NCBI RefSeq assembly: GCF_011207455.1
Contig: NZ_CP048877.1
Location: 1,046,576 to 1,110,575 of the forward strand
DNA from: Thermosulfuriphilus ammonigenes
Lineage (GTDB): Bacteria > Desulfobacterota > Thermodesulfobacteria > Thermodesulfobacteriales > ST65
Direction: 5' to 3'
Length of the DNA: 64,000 bases
Below are positions 1-8,697 of the stretch, piece after piece. Both the position numbers and the translations under genes were made by a program. Under the pieces are notes generated by a model. The model did no database searches, was not told the origin of the DNA, and worked only from the letters and a program-made list of their open reading frames with translations. Position 1 is the stretch's first letter. Each line of letters opens with the position of its first letter.

Positions 1-620
1 ATATCCTGACCATCGAGGATCCCATTGAATTTGTCCATGAGTCTCAGCTCTGTTTGGTTAATCATCGGGAGGTAGGGCTTCATACCAAGAGTTTTGCCGC
101 CGCTCTCCGGGCGGCCCTGCGTGAGGACCCAGACATCATCATGGTGGGAGAGATGCGAGATCTTGAGACCATTGCTTTGGCCATTGAGGCCGCCATGACT
201 GGTCACCTGGTCTTTGGTACCCTCCACACCATCAATGCAGCCAAGACCGTAGACCGGGTTATTGAGATCTTTCCCCACCAGCAGCAACCCCAGATCCGCT
301 CAACCCTGGCGGATGCCCTCCGGGCCGTGGTTTCTCAGACCATGTTCAAACGGGTGGATGTTCCCGGAAGGTGTGTGGCCTTTGAGATCCTTATCGCTAC
401 GCCAGCGGTACGGAACCTCATCCGGGAAGGCAAAACTTATCAAATTCCCTCCGCCATCCAGACAGGAAGAAAATACGGCATGATCAGTCTGGATGATTCC
501 ATCATGGAACTTCTCAAAAAGGGCTGGATTAATCCTCAGGAGGCCCTCAATAAGGCTGTGGACAAGGCCCGATTTTTGCCCTTTGTCAAGGGAGAGCTTT
601 CTGACTTCACGGAGGTCTAG
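1..620 (+). CDS. pilT: Type IV pilus retraction ATPase PilT, 5' end cut by window
   Basis: C-terminal 205 residues of a secretion-type ATPase that powers retraction of type IV pili (twitching) at the inner face of the cytoplasmic membrane. The open frame runs to the window edge, so the start and Walker A lie upstream. Visible are the Asp box region (TIEDPIEFVH), Walker B (DPDIIMVGEMRD), the His box (TGHLVFGTLHT) and the PilT-type C-terminal block with AVRNLIREGKT and QTGRKYGM, close to the PilT signature AIRNLIRE. A second, related ATPase follows after 2 bp, as in pilTU pairs. The PilT assignment rather than PilB rests on this C-terminal signature. Confidence 0.9.
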   Translation, partial: ILTIEDPIEFVHESQLCLVNHREVGLHTKSFAAALRAALREDPDIIMVGEMRDLETIALAIEAAMTGHLVFGTLHTINAAKTVDRVIEIFPHQQQPQIRSTLADALRAVVSQTMFKRVDVPGRCVAFEILIATPAVRNLIREGKTYQIPSAIQTGRKYGMISLDDSIMELLKKGWINPQEALNKAVDKARFLPFVKGELSDFTEV

Positions 621-622
621 TC

Positions 623-1786
623 TTGAGAGATCAAGATGTAGCCCATCTCATTGGTTATCTGGCCCGGGCCAGGGAACGGGTTACTGATCTTAACTTCACC
701 GTGGGCCGGCCTCTTCAGGTGGCCGCTGACGGACGGCTACATCCCGTCTTTTGGGAAGAGGTCCCTATAGAGGCCCTTACCCCCTTCCAGACCGAAATTC
801 TGGCTCTCTCTCTCATTCGGGGCAATGAACGCCTTCTCAAAGACTTAGTGACCACTGGCTCCTGCGATCTCTCCTACCGGTTGCCTGACGGCACCCGCTT
901 CCGGATAAATATCTTCTCCAGGCAGGGTTCTTACAGCTTGGTAATGCGTAAACTGGAGAGCCGGGTCCCCAGTATCAAAGAGCTTTCCCTGCCAAAGTGT
1001 TTTTACCAGATGGCCCGGGAGAAAAACGGCATTATTTTGTTTACCGGCGCCACTGGTACCGGTAAAACCACCTCTCTGGCGGCCATCCTTGACGCCATTA
1101 ATGAAGAAGAAGCCGTCCACATTGTCACCCTGGAGGATCCCGTAGAGTATGTCCACCAGTCCAAAAAGGCCACTTTTAACCAGCGGGAGCTGGGGCTGGA
1201 TTTTGACCACTTTGCCAGCGGACTCCGGGCGGCTCTGCGTCAGGCCCCTAATGTCATCCTGGTAGGGGAGATCCGAGACCGGGAGACTATGGAAATTGCC
1301 CTCACCGCCGCCGAGACCGGACACCTGGTCTTCTCCACCCTGCACACCGTAAATGCCGGCCATACCATCAACCGAATTCTGGGCTTTTTCAACACGGAAG
1401 AGGAAAGACAGATACGTTTTCGTTTGGCCGATGCCCTCAGATGGATTGTCTGCCAAAAGCTACTTCCTAAAATAGGTGGCGGGCGAGTAGCCATATTCGA
1501 GATTCTCTACAACAACCTGCGGGCCAAAGAGGCCATTCTCTTAGGAGAAGATGAGGGGCGAACTTTTTATCATATCATTCACGAAGGAAGCCCTTATGGA
1601 ATGCAAACCTTTGATCAGCACATCCTCGAGCTCTTCAAGCAAGGGATGATTACCGAAGAGACAGCCCTGGCCTATTGCACCAGAAAGGATCTGGTCGGTC
1701 GGGGGATAGATCTCATCAAGAGTGCCCGAGGAGAAAAAACCAGCGACATGGAGCTTTCCCTTGACCTCGAAAGTGACTTCCAGTAG
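623..1786 (+). CDS. PilT/PilU-family pilus retraction ATPase
   Basis: 387-residue hexameric ATPase of the PilT/PilU family, second of a tandem pair. It has Walker A (GATGTGKTTS) near residue 142, the Asp box (TLEDPVEYVH), Walker B (APNVILVGEIRD) and His box (TGHLVFSTLHT). The start is a TTG at 623 preceded by a GGAGG that lies inside the end of the upstream gene, so the two are translationally coupled. The C-terminus is longer and more acidic than in PilT and lacks the RNLIRE signature, which suggests a PilU-like accessory retraction motor, but PilU identity is inferred from position. Confidence 0.85.
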   Translation: MRDQDVAHLIGYLARARERVTDLNFTVGRPLQVAADGRLHPVFWEEVPIEALTPFQTEILALSLIRGNERLLKDLVTTGSCDLSYRLPDGTRFRINIFSRQGSYSLVMRKLESRVPSIKELSLPKCFYQMAREKNGIILFTGATGTGKTTSLAAILDAINEEEAVHIVTLEDPVEYVHQSKKATFNQRELGLDFDHFASGLRAALRQAPNVILVGEIRDRETMEIALTAAETGHLVFSTLHTVNAGHTINRILGFFNTEEERQIRFRLADALRWIVCQKLLPKIGGGRVAIFEILYNNLRAKEAILLGEDEGRTFYHIIHEGSPYGMQTFDQHILELFKQGMITEETALAYCTRKDLVGRGIDLIKSARGEKTSDMELSLDLESDFQ

Positions 1787-2402
1787 CCACCAGGAAGGAA
1801 GAGAATTTCGTTGCCCGAGCTGTGGGGGCCGTTTTCGGCTCAAGGGGCAGATTAATCTGACTCGCCCCATTCCTTGCCCCAAGTGCAAGGTGCCCCTTGA
1901 AGCGGCTACCAAAACGGAAGGGCTCTTTACTACCGATTCCAAGGGAGAGGAGCCTTTCGATTGGCCCCGGGGAGCCACGGCCCTTATTTACTGGGGTTTT
2001 AGTGATCCTAAGGATCCGGTAACCAGAATCCTCCGGGCCCGGGGCCTGGAGATCGTCGAGGTTCATGACCGGGATCACTTTCTCAAGGCCCTACGATATA
2101 CCCAAACTGAAGCCGTCATTTTGGCCTTTGGCCCTGAAGACAAAAAGGGTATTGAGATCTGGCAGGCCCTATCTCAGCTCTCAGCCCACGACCGCCGCCG
2201 TTTCTTCTCTGCCCTTATCGGACCTTACAAGACCTTAGACGATTTGGAGGCCTTTCGCCTCTCGGTAGACCTCACTATTAACCCCAGAGATATTCCCCAT
2301 CTGGCTGACATTTTGGCCCGGGCCTGGCAGGAAAGAGAGCGTCTCTATCGTAAATTTCTCGAACTGCTTGATCGCTTGCCAGCCCTGGCTCCTTTGGGCT
2401 AA
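1722..2402 (+). CDS. Zinc-ribbon protein with degenerate receiver-like domain
   Basis: Not a recognised family. The N-terminus has two CxxC pairs (C31/C34 and C52/C55 counted from the GTG at 1722) in the MJ0042-like zinc-ribbon pattern CPSCGGRFRL...CPKC. The remaining 150 residues alternate hydrophobic strands and helices in a way that resembles a CheY-like receiver fold, but no clear phospho-acceptor Asp/Lys set is visible. It overlaps the end of the pilus ATPase by 65 bp; an in-frame GTG at 1773 would shorten the overlap and leave the zinc ribbon intact. Location after two pilus ATPases hints at a regulatory role in motility, which is inference only. Confidence 0.6.
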   Translation: MPEEKKPATWSFPLTSKVTSSSHQEGREFRCPSCGGRFRLKGQINLTRPIPCPKCKVPLEAATKTEGLFTTDSKGEEPFDWPRGATALIYWGFSDPKDPVTRILRARGLEIVEVHDRDHFLKALRYTQTEAVILAFGPEDKKGIEIWQALSQLSAHDRRRFFSALIGPYKTLDDLEAFRLSVDLTINPRDIPHLADILARAWQERERLYRKFLELLDRLPALAPLG

Positions 2403-2410
2403 ATAGAGGC

Positions 2411-3073
2411 ATGGATCTTAATCGTCGTCAATTTATGATGGCGGCCCTGGCCGTCTCAGCCTTGGGTGCAAGCGAGGCCTTAGGGGCCAAGGAGTTTGGT
2501 CGATTAATTGGCCGGGTTAAAGGATTTTCTGCTACCCAGATAAAGACTCACCTGGCCTATCTTCAGCTTCAGGAGGAAAAGCTAGCCGAGGTAAAGGGGT
2601 ATCTAAACGAAGTGGACCTTTCCACTACCAGCCCCTTCTATAGCGACTATCGTGCCCTTATTCGAGCTTACACCGAGCTTACCACCTCCATTTACTGGCA
2701 CCGACTCTACTTTGAGGGCCTTTCATTGGGCTATGAACGTCCTCGATCCGGTCTCTCCGAGGCCATTGCCAAGGCCTTTGGCTCCTTTGACCGCTGGAAG
2801 ATCCGCTTCTACTCCCTCTGTCAGGCAGCCCGGGCCTGGGCTGTTGTAGCTGCCGATGCTACCGGTCAGCTCTACCACTTCTGTTTGGACAGCGAGTCAG
2901 AGGGACTCTGTCCAGAGTATCAGCCCATCATTGTTGTCGATACCGCTGACCATGCCTATTTATTTGATTTCGGAAATGATCGGGCAGGATATGCCGAAGC
3001 GATCATCAAAGCCCTGGCCTGGTCCAAGCTGGAGGAGAGATTTCAGAAGGTCAAAGGAGGGAAGTCTCCATGA
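2411..3073 (+). CDS. Tat-exported Fe/Mn superoxide dismutase-like protein lacking one metal ligand
   Basis: 220 residues. The N-terminus NRRQFMMAALAVSALG is a good twin-arginine signal, so the protein should be exported folded. The body follows the Fe/Mn SOD fold: ligand-type His47 in the first helix (IKTH), the YW helix (SIYW, 93-96), an ARAWAVV strand like the GWAWLV of SODs, and the C-terminal D177-x3-H181 pair (VVDTADHAY) followed by FDFGNDRAGY, like DYQNRRPDY. The second-helix His of the usual NHTFYW motif is Thr92 here, so one of the four metal ligands is missing. Either it uses a different ligand, such as the nearby His97, or it is no longer a dismutase. The stop overlaps the galU start. 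Confidence 0.7.
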   Translation: MDLNRRQFMMAALAVSALGASEALGAKEFGRLIGRVKGFSATQIKTHLAYLQLQEEKLAEVKGYLNEVDLSTTSPFYSDYRALIRAYTELTTSIYWHRLYFEGLSLGYERPRSGLSEAIAKAFGSFDRWKIRFYSLCQAARAWAVVAADATGQLYHFCLDSESEGLCPEYQPIIVVDTADHAYLFDFGNDRAGYAEAIIKALAWSKLEERFQKVKGGKSP

Positions 3074-3945
3074 AGGTAGCCAAGGCGGTAATTCCCGTAG
3101 CCGGGCTTGGGACCCGTTTCCTTCCGGCCACCAAAGCTATCCCCAAAGAAATGCTCAACATTGTCGATCGGCCGACCATTCAATACATTGTTGAAGAGGC
3201 CGTAAGCTCAGGCATAAAAGACATTGTTCTCATTACTGCCTCCCACAAGTCGGCCATTGAAGACCATTTCGATTACTCCTACGAGCTAGAGGCCTATCTT
3301 ACAGAGAAAAAAAAGTTTGATCTCCTAGAGGAGGTCAAGCGGGTCTCCCAGCTCATAGAGCACATTATTGCCGTCCGGCAGAAAAAGCCCCTAGGGCTGG
3401 GACATGCCGTGCTTATGGCCAAGAACGTCGTAGGTGATGAGCCCTTTGCCGTCCTTCTGGGGGATGATCTGGTTGACGCCGAGGAGCCTTGCATCCTTCA
3501 GATGCTCAAGGTCTATGAGCGCTATCAGGCTCCAGTGATTGCCGTCACTCCCGTCCCTGAAGAAGAGGTCCACCGTTACGGAATAATCGAGGGAGAGGAG
3601 GTCGAACCCGGAGTCTTTCGTATTCACCGGATGGTGGAAAAGCCAGCTCCAGGAACGGTAGATTCCAACCTGGCCATCATTGGTCGTTATATCCTTGTGC
3701 CAGAGATCTTCCGCCTCCTGGAAAAGACCCCTCCTGGCCATGGAGGTGAAATTCAGCTCACCGACGCCTTGGCCGCTCTGGCTAAATCCCGCCCCTTTTA
3801 CGCCTATTCCTTTAAGGGGAGACGATACGACGCTGGGGATAAGTTTGGCTATCTGCAGGCCACCTTGGCCTTTGGACTTAAACACCCCCAGCTTGGTCCC
3901 AAACTGGCAGCTTACATCAAGGAAGTGGCTGAGACTTTGAATTAA
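3070..3945 (+). CDS. galU: UTP--glucose-1-phosphate uridylyltransferase
   Basis: 291 residues, the usual GalU length. It makes UDP-glucose from UTP and glucose-1-phosphate in the cytoplasm, supplying envelope polysaccharide synthesis. The N-terminal nucleotidyltransferase signature AGLGTRFLPATKAIPKEM is intact, followed by VDRPTIQYIVEEA, LLGDDLVD (metal-binding Asp) and VEKPAPG with the conserved Lys. It overlaps the preceding gene by 4 bp and has an upstream GGAGG (3056-3060), so it is co-translated with the SOD-like gene. priA follows after 2 bp. Confidence 0.95.
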   Translation: MKVAKAVIPVAGLGTRFLPATKAIPKEMLNIVDRPTIQYIVEEAVSSGIKDIVLITASHKSAIEDHFDYSYELEAYLTEKKKFDLLEEVKRVSQLIEHIIAVRQKKPLGLGHAVLMAKNVVGDEPFAVLLGDDLVDAEEPCILQMLKVYERYQAPVIAVTPVPEEEVHRYGIIEGEEVEPGVFRIHRMVEKPAPGTVDSNLAIIGRYILVPEIFRLLEKTPPGHGGEIQLTDALAALAKSRPFYAYSFKGRRYDAGDKFGYLQATLAFGLKHPQLGPKLAAYIKEVAETLN

Positions 3946-3947
3946 TC

Positions 3948-6110
3948 TTGTTTGCTGAGATCCTTTTTCCGGCTACAGGCAAAAGCGAAAAGGTCTATCT
4001 AGAAGAGGAAACCTTGCCGGGGGTAAGGGTTCTTTCCCCCGGCAAGACCAGGCCTCGAATCGGTTTAGTTTTAAGGGAACTTCCTCCTGAATCTGATCTT
4101 TTTCCCCGAAAGACGGGGGTTTCTGTTCTTGACAAGGTGCCGGTTATCTCCCCTGACCTTCTTTCTTTTCTTCAGTGGGTCTCTTGGTATTATCAAAGCT
4201 CCCTGGCCCAGGTGATCCGGACCGCCCTTCCCCGGGAGCTTCTCCATCCTCCTCGGCCGAGGGTTTGTCTCAGTGCTGAGGGACGAGAGATCCTCCCAGT
4301 CAGTATCCCCCTGGTAGCCAGACTACGCCGGGCGGGCCGCCGTGGTCTGACCCTGGAAACAATCCAACGAAGCTATGGCCCGGGAGCCTTAAAGATGGTG
4401 CGGGAATGGCTTAAAAAGGGCCTGTTGAAAGAGGCCTGCCCCCTTAGTCAAAAAGGACGCCCCTTAAGTATCATCTCCCCGGAGATCCTGGATCAGACCC
4501 GGACCATCACTCCCACCACCGCTCAAAAAGCCGCCGCGGCCGTCATATCTCAATCTCTGAGTGGAGACTTCCACCCCTTTCTCCTTCATGGGGTTACCGG
4601 AAGCGGTAAGACATGGGTTTACATCAAAGCTGTCAGCGAGGTCTTAAAGCGGGGCAAAAGTGCCCTAATCCTGGTACCGGAGATAGCCCTCATTGGGGCC
4701 CTGGAGGGGGCCTTTGTGGCCGAATTTGGTCAGGAGGTGGCCCTGTTCCACAGTTTTCTCTCGGAAAGACAGCGGACGGAGACCTGGCTTAAGGCCTGTC
4801 GAGGAAAATGTCGTATCGTTATTGGAGCCCGATCGGCGATCTTTGTCCCCCTTAAGGACCTCGGACTAATTGTAGTCGATGAGGAGCATGACCCTTCGTA
4901 TAAACAAGAGGAGGGGCTTCGCTACCAAGCCCGAGATCTGGCCCTGGCCCGGGGCCAGATGGCGGGAGCCACGGTTATCCTGGGCTCGGCCACCCCGTCT
5001 ATTAAGAGTTATTATCTGGCCCGAAAGGGACGGTTGAGGCTTATCAGCCTACGGCAACGGGCCAGCGGACAGAGGCTGCCCCAGACCCGAATTGTCGATC
5101 TTACCCAGGTCGAAAGACCGGGCTACCTTCTCTCCAGACCCCTCCTTGAGGCCCTTAAAGAACGTCTCCGAGGGGGGGAACAGGCCATTGTTTTTGTCAA
5201 CCGGCGAGGATTTGCTACTCTGGTAGTTTGCCATCGTTGTGGCTATCAATTTCGCTGTCTCAATTGCTCCGTAGCCCTCACCTACCACAAGGAGGAAGGG
5301 GAACTTAGATGTCATTATTGCGGTCTGACCTTAAAGGCCCTGCCCCAGTGCCCGGCCTGCGGTCAGGGAAGGCTGGAGATCCTAGGTCTGGGAACCCAAC
5401 GGGTAGCCGAGGAGTTGGCCCGACTTCTGCCCGAGGCCCGGATAGGACGCCTGGACAGAGACGTGGCCAGGAGCCCTGGCCGCCTGAAGAAGGTCCTCGA
5501 TGATTTTCAGCAGGGAGAGCTGAACATTCTCGTCGGAACCCAGATGCTTAGCAAGGGGCACCACTTCCCCAGGGTGACCTTGGTAGGGGTCATCCTTGCT
5601 GATCTCTCCCTCAACTTTCCAGACTTCAGGGCCCCGGAGAGGACTTTCCAGCTTCTGGTTCAGGTGGCCGGCCGTTCTGGTCGGGAAAGATCCGGAGAGG
5701 TCATCGTTCAGACTTTCTCCCCGGGCCACTACAGCCTCCGACACGCCTTAAGACACGACTACGAGGGCTTTTACCAAACCGAGATTGGCCTGCGACAGGA
5801 ACTAAATTGGCCCCCCTTCAGTCGGCTGGCCAGCCTCCTCTGGGAGACTCCAGCCAAGGAGACGGGAGAGACCCTGGCCCGGGCCCTGGAAAGGCTTCCG
5901 GAGCTAGTCTCCCCGGCGCTTGAAGTCCTGGGCCCCGCTGAGGCCAGCCATCACCGCCTGAAGGGACGATGGCGCTGGCAGATAGTCTTTAAGGCCCCCA
6001 ACATCACCACTCTCCATCAGGGTCTAAAACAGGCCCAGGATCTTATTCGGGAAGCTTCTCCCCCGGGCCCCTTTCGGATAGTGGTGGATATTGACCCCGA
6101 GGAGACCTAA
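3948..6110 (+). CDS. priA: Primosomal protein N' (replication restart helicase PriA)
   Basis: 720-residue superfamily 2 helicase that reloads the replisome at stalled forks. Visible are Walker A (GVTGSGKTWVY), the DEEH box (VVDEEHDPS), GSATPS (motif III), the eight-Cys zinc module starting at CHRCGYQFRCLNC and ending CPACG, and the C-terminal helicase motifs GTQMLSKGHHFP and QVAGRSGR. The start is a TTG at 3948, only 3 bp after the galU stop; the N-terminal 3'-fork-binding domain is present but short on recognisable motifs. It is convergent with the methyltransferase gene and overlaps its end by 4 bp. Confidence 0.95.
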   Translation: MFAEILFPATGKSEKVYLEEETLPGVRVLSPGKTRPRIGLVLRELPPESDLFPRKTGVSVLDKVPVISPDLLSFLQWVSWYYQSSLAQVIRTALPRELLHPPRPRVCLSAEGREILPVSIPLVARLRRAGRRGLTLETIQRSYGPGALKMVREWLKKGLLKEACPLSQKGRPLSIISPEILDQTRTITPTTAQKAAAAVISQSLSGDFHPFLLHGVTGSGKTWVYIKAVSEVLKRGKSALILVPEIALIGALEGAFVAEFGQEVALFHSFLSERQRTETWLKACRGKCRIVIGARSAIFVPLKDLGLIVVDEEHDPSYKQEEGLRYQARDLALARGQMAGATVILGSATPSIKSYYLARKGRLRLISLRQRASGQRLPQTRIVDLTQVERPGYLLSRPLLEALKERLRGGEQAIVFVNRRGFATLVVCHRCGYQFRCLNCSVALTYHKEEGELRCHYCGLTLKALPQCPACGQGRLEILGLGTQRVAEELARLLPEARIGRLDRDVARSPGRLKKVLDDFQQGELNILVGTQMLSKGHHFPRVTLVGVILADLSLNFPDFRAPERTFQLLVQVAGRSGRERSGEVIVQTFSPGHYSLRHALRHDYEGFYQTEIGLRQELNWPPFSRLASLLWETPAKETGETLARALERLPELVSPALEVLGPAEASHHRLKGRWRWQIVFKAPNITTLHQGLKQAQDLIREASPPGPFRIVVDIDPEET

Positions 6111-6808
6111 GCCCCATCTTTGGGAGTCAGGCGGGTAAGGAGTATCTCAAAGCTTTCATCCTCGGATTTCAGACGCCGACGGCTCATGGCCAGATCATAT
6201 TCGGCCTCGGCCTTAGCCAGAAATGGCCCAAGGGTACGCAGCCTCTCCGAGGAGTGAGCCAGATAAATGGTCCCCCCAGGGCGGCGAAGGAAGCGCCGGA
6301 AAAGGGCCAGGAGGTCCTCATAGATTCGAGATGAATAGACCACCTCGGCCCCAATGATCATATCGAAGATTCCCACATCTTGGGGAGAGGCCCAGTCCAT
6401 TTGGAGGACATCTACCTCCAGATTGTTTACCGCTGCCGTGATCTTGACAAAGTCAAGGGGCTCTTCCTCGCCATCGGTAATGGTCACCTGATGGCCAACA
6501 GCAGCGGCAAAAAGACCGGCCACTCCTAGGCCGGCCCCGATTTCTAGAATCTTCCGAGGAGGATTGGCCTCAACAGAGGCCATAAAATCGGCCAAGACCA
6601 CCGCCCCCTCCCAGATCTTGACCCAGAAGGGGAAATTAGCCACTTCGGTAAGGGCATCTCTCTCCTCCAAAAGGGGTTCGAGGTTGCCAAGACGGAGAAA
6701 GTTGATTTCCTTTCCCCGAATGGCTATCGGCTCAAACTCCAGCTCATATCTTTTGGCCAAGCGCTCGTAGATCGGTTTGACGCTTTCGGGAATGGTAATC
6801 TCGGTCAT
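6107..6808 (-). CDS. Class I SAM-dependent methyltransferase
   Basis: 233 residues with the SAM-binding motif I ILEIGAGLGVAGLFAA, an acidic motif II (TITDGEEE) and a FDMIIGAEVVYSS motif of the METTL21 / protein-lysine methyltransferase-like group. The WVKIWEGAVVLADF segment before motif I is also typical of that group, so a protein substrate is likely, but the target cannot be read from sequence. Its ATG overlaps the stop of the upstream UppP-HtrA gene by 4 bp, so the two are an operon; whether they share a function is unknown. Confidence 0.8.
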   Translation of the reverse strand: MTEITIPESVKPIYERLAKRYELEFEPIAIRGKEINFLRLGNLEPLLEERDALTEVANFPFWVKIWEGAVVLADFMASVEANPPRKILEIGAGLGVAGLFAAAVGHQVTITDGEEEPLDFVKITAAVNNLEVDVLQMDWASPQDVGIFDMIIGAEVVYSSRIYEDLLALFRRFLRRPGGTIYLAHSSERLRTLGPFLAKAEAEYDLAMSRRRLKSEDESFEILLTRLTPKDGA

Positions 6809-8568
6809 CTTTTCCTCCGCTGATATCGTGGTTTGCTGATCAGCCTCACCCGAACCTGCTTCTTCTTTTTCCCCCGATAAAAGGTTATCTTAATAACCTC
6901 GCCAGGCCTCTTGCGCGAGATAATCTTCTCCAGATCGGCGGCCGAGGTCACCGGCTGATCATCGATAGCGTAAATGATATCTCCTCCTACAGAGACCAAA
7001 GTATTGCCAAAAAGGACCTCTTCTCGCCCCCCCCTAAGACCAACCCGGGCCGCGGGAGACCCCGGCAGGACTTTAAAGACCAGAGCCCCTCTGTCCAAAG
7101 GAAGGCCCTGGGCCCGAGCAAAAGCCGGGATGAGATCCTGGGCCAGCACCCCTAACCAGGCCCGCTCGATATATCCCTTCTCTACCAGCTGTGGCAAAAG
7201 GGCCTTTATCTGGGCCACCTCCACAGCCAAACCTATACCGGCCCGCCGGGCCTCAGGGAACAGACAGGTGGCCATAGCTACCAGAGCCCCACGGCGATCA
7301 ACCACCGCTCCCCCACAGAACCCAGGAGGCACCGGGGCAGAAAGCTCAACCACCCCGCGGAGAGAAGCCAATTCAGTGACAATCTCTCGACGGAAATCAC
7401 GCACCTGAGCCCCTCCCACCGCCAATCCTTGCCCCCAAGGATTGCCCCAGTAGAAGACCCACTCGCCCCGCCGCGGCCGCCTTTTGGCCTTAATGGCCGG
7501 AGAAAGACGGCTGGCCGGGGCATTGATGGCCAGCACAGCCAGATCCGTCTCCGGATCATAACCTACCATCCGGGCCGGCCACTTGGAACCATCAGGTAGA
7601 GTAACCTCCAAAAAACGGCTCTCCCGTACCAGATAATAGCTGGTAATAATGTGTCCTTTGCGATCCCAGATGATACCTGATCCCTCACTCAGAGGGGGAA
7701 CCGGGGCCAGAAGGGCCTCAGGCCTGAGAGGTGAGGTACTCAGATGGACAACATACTCCCCGGCCTCTGCCCCCCGGGCCTTGGTGGGAGAGAGAACCAG
7801 GAGAAAGATCACCAGGGTAGCCAGAGCCAGACGATAAAAGGCAAAGGGATAAAAGGTATGTTTTACCAGAAAGCGAAGCAGCCAGGCGATGACCAGGAGG
7901 CCGGAGAAAAAGGCGGAAAGAAGGCCTATTAAAAGATTGAATGCGTCAAGGGCCACACCCCCTCCTTGAAGGAGGTCAAGGGTCTTGTAAAGACCAGCTC
8001 CGGCGATAATGGGGGCCGAAAGCAAAAAGGAGAACTTAGCGGCCGCCGGTCGAGATAAGCCCAGAAAAAGGGCCGCGGCCATGGTAATTCCGCTACGAGA
8101 GACCCCCGGAACTATGGCCAGGGACTGGGCTAGACCAATGATCAGGGCCTCCCTGAGACCAATTTCCTCCAAGGATCGTCCCCGCCTTCCCAAACGTTCG
8201 GCCAGAATAAGCACCAGGGCCACCGAGGAAAGGGTAAAGGCAATCAGCGAAGGCCCCCGCAGGTGGTTTTCTACGATATCACCGGCCAGGGCCCCGGCCA
8301 AAGCCCCGGGAACCGTAGCTAAAAGGATAAGGAATAAGAGACGCCTTTTGTCCCTTTGCCGAGGATCAAGCATCCCCAGCCAGTCTTTCCAAAAATAGAT
8401 GAGAATGGCCGCCAGGGTGCCCAGATGAAGAAAGACGTCAAAGGTCAGCCCTCCACCTTTAATGCGAAAGAAATACTGGGCCAGAGCGAGATGCCCAGAG
8501 CTTGAAATTGGAAGAAATTCGGTTATCCCTTGGATTATTCCTAAAAAGATGGCCTCAAGGTGAGTCAT
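6805..8568 (-). CDS. uppP: Undecaprenyl-diphosphatase (UppP/BacA) fused to a degenerate HtrA-like protease plus PDZ
   Basis: 587 residues in a single frame. Residues 1-265 are a complete UppP: the Q13xxxE17 motif, FLPISSSGH (18-26) and PGVSRSG (154-160), with many membrane segments, recycling undecaprenyl diphosphate at the outer face of the membrane for peptidoglycan synthesis. A last hydrophobic helix ends in SPTKARGAEA, followed by a trypsin-like domain (about 295-455) and a PDZ domain (about 465-575) as in HtrA/DegP. The catalytic triad is altered: the TNxHVV His is Tyr312, the Asp342 (TDLAVL) is kept, and the GNSGG Ser is Cys418 (GFCGG). So the second half is probably a binding or regulatory pseudo-protease. 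UppP is normally about 270 residues; the fusion is unusual. Confidence 0.9.
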   Translation of the reverse strand: MTHLEAIFLGIIQGITEFLPISSSGHLALAQYFFRIKGGGLTFDVFLHLGTLAAILIYFWKDWLGMLDPRQRDKRRLLFLILLATVPGALAGALAGDIVENHLRGPSLIAFTLSSVALVLILAERLGRRGRSLEEIGLREALIIGLAQSLAIVPGVSRSGITMAAALFLGLSRPAAAKFSFLLSAPIIAGAGLYKTLDLLQGGGVALDAFNLLIGLLSAFFSGLLVIAWLLRFLVKHTFYPFAFYRLALATLVIFLLVLSPTKARGAEAGEYVVHLSTSPLRPEALLAPVPPLSEGSGIIWDRKGHIITSYYLVRESRFLEVTLPDGSKWPARMVGYDPETDLAVLAINAPASRLSPAIKAKRRPRRGEWVFYWGNPWGQGLAVGGAQVRDFRREIVTELASLRGVVELSAPVPPGFCGGAVVDRRGALVAMATCLFPEARRAGIGLAVEVAQIKALLPQLVEKGYIERAWLGVLAQDLIPAFARAQGLPLDRGALVFKVLPGSPAARVGLRGGREEVLFGNTLVSVGGDIIYAIDDQPVTSAADLEKIISRKRPGEVIKITFYRGKKKKQVRVRLISKPRYQRRKR

Positions 8569-8589
8569 TTTTTTCTTCCTCTATCCGGG

Positions 8590-8609
8590 AGGCAATACTA
8601 TCATTGCCT
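8590..8609. repeat. 7-bp inverted repeat between uppP and def
   Basis: AGGCAAT and ATTGCCT separated by 6 bp, about 22 bp upstream of the uppP-htrA start codon. It could be a hairpin in that gene's leader or an operator. No T-run follows on either strand, so it is not an obvious terminator. Confidence 0.4.
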
Positions 8610-8662
8610 GAGAACCCTCGAAAGGGGAAGATAGAAAAAGACTGCTTTCTTTGGTGAGAATC

Positions 8663-8690
8663 TTGACGAAATTAGAGTTAATTTTAAATT
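8663..8690 (+). promoter_or_regulatory. Sigma-70-type promoter of def, probably leaderless
   Basis: TTGACG (8663-8668), 16-bp spacer, TAAATT (8685-8690). The def ATG is at 8698, where transcription should begin, and there is no Shine-Dalgarno sequence before it. The mRNA is therefore predicted to be leaderless. Confidence 0.55.
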
Positions 8691-8697
8691 AAAATCT

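Noticed and set aside
6805-8568. Two separate genes joined by a missed stop
   Set aside because: The frame is continuous with no internal start signal; kept as a fusion, though reads should be checked.
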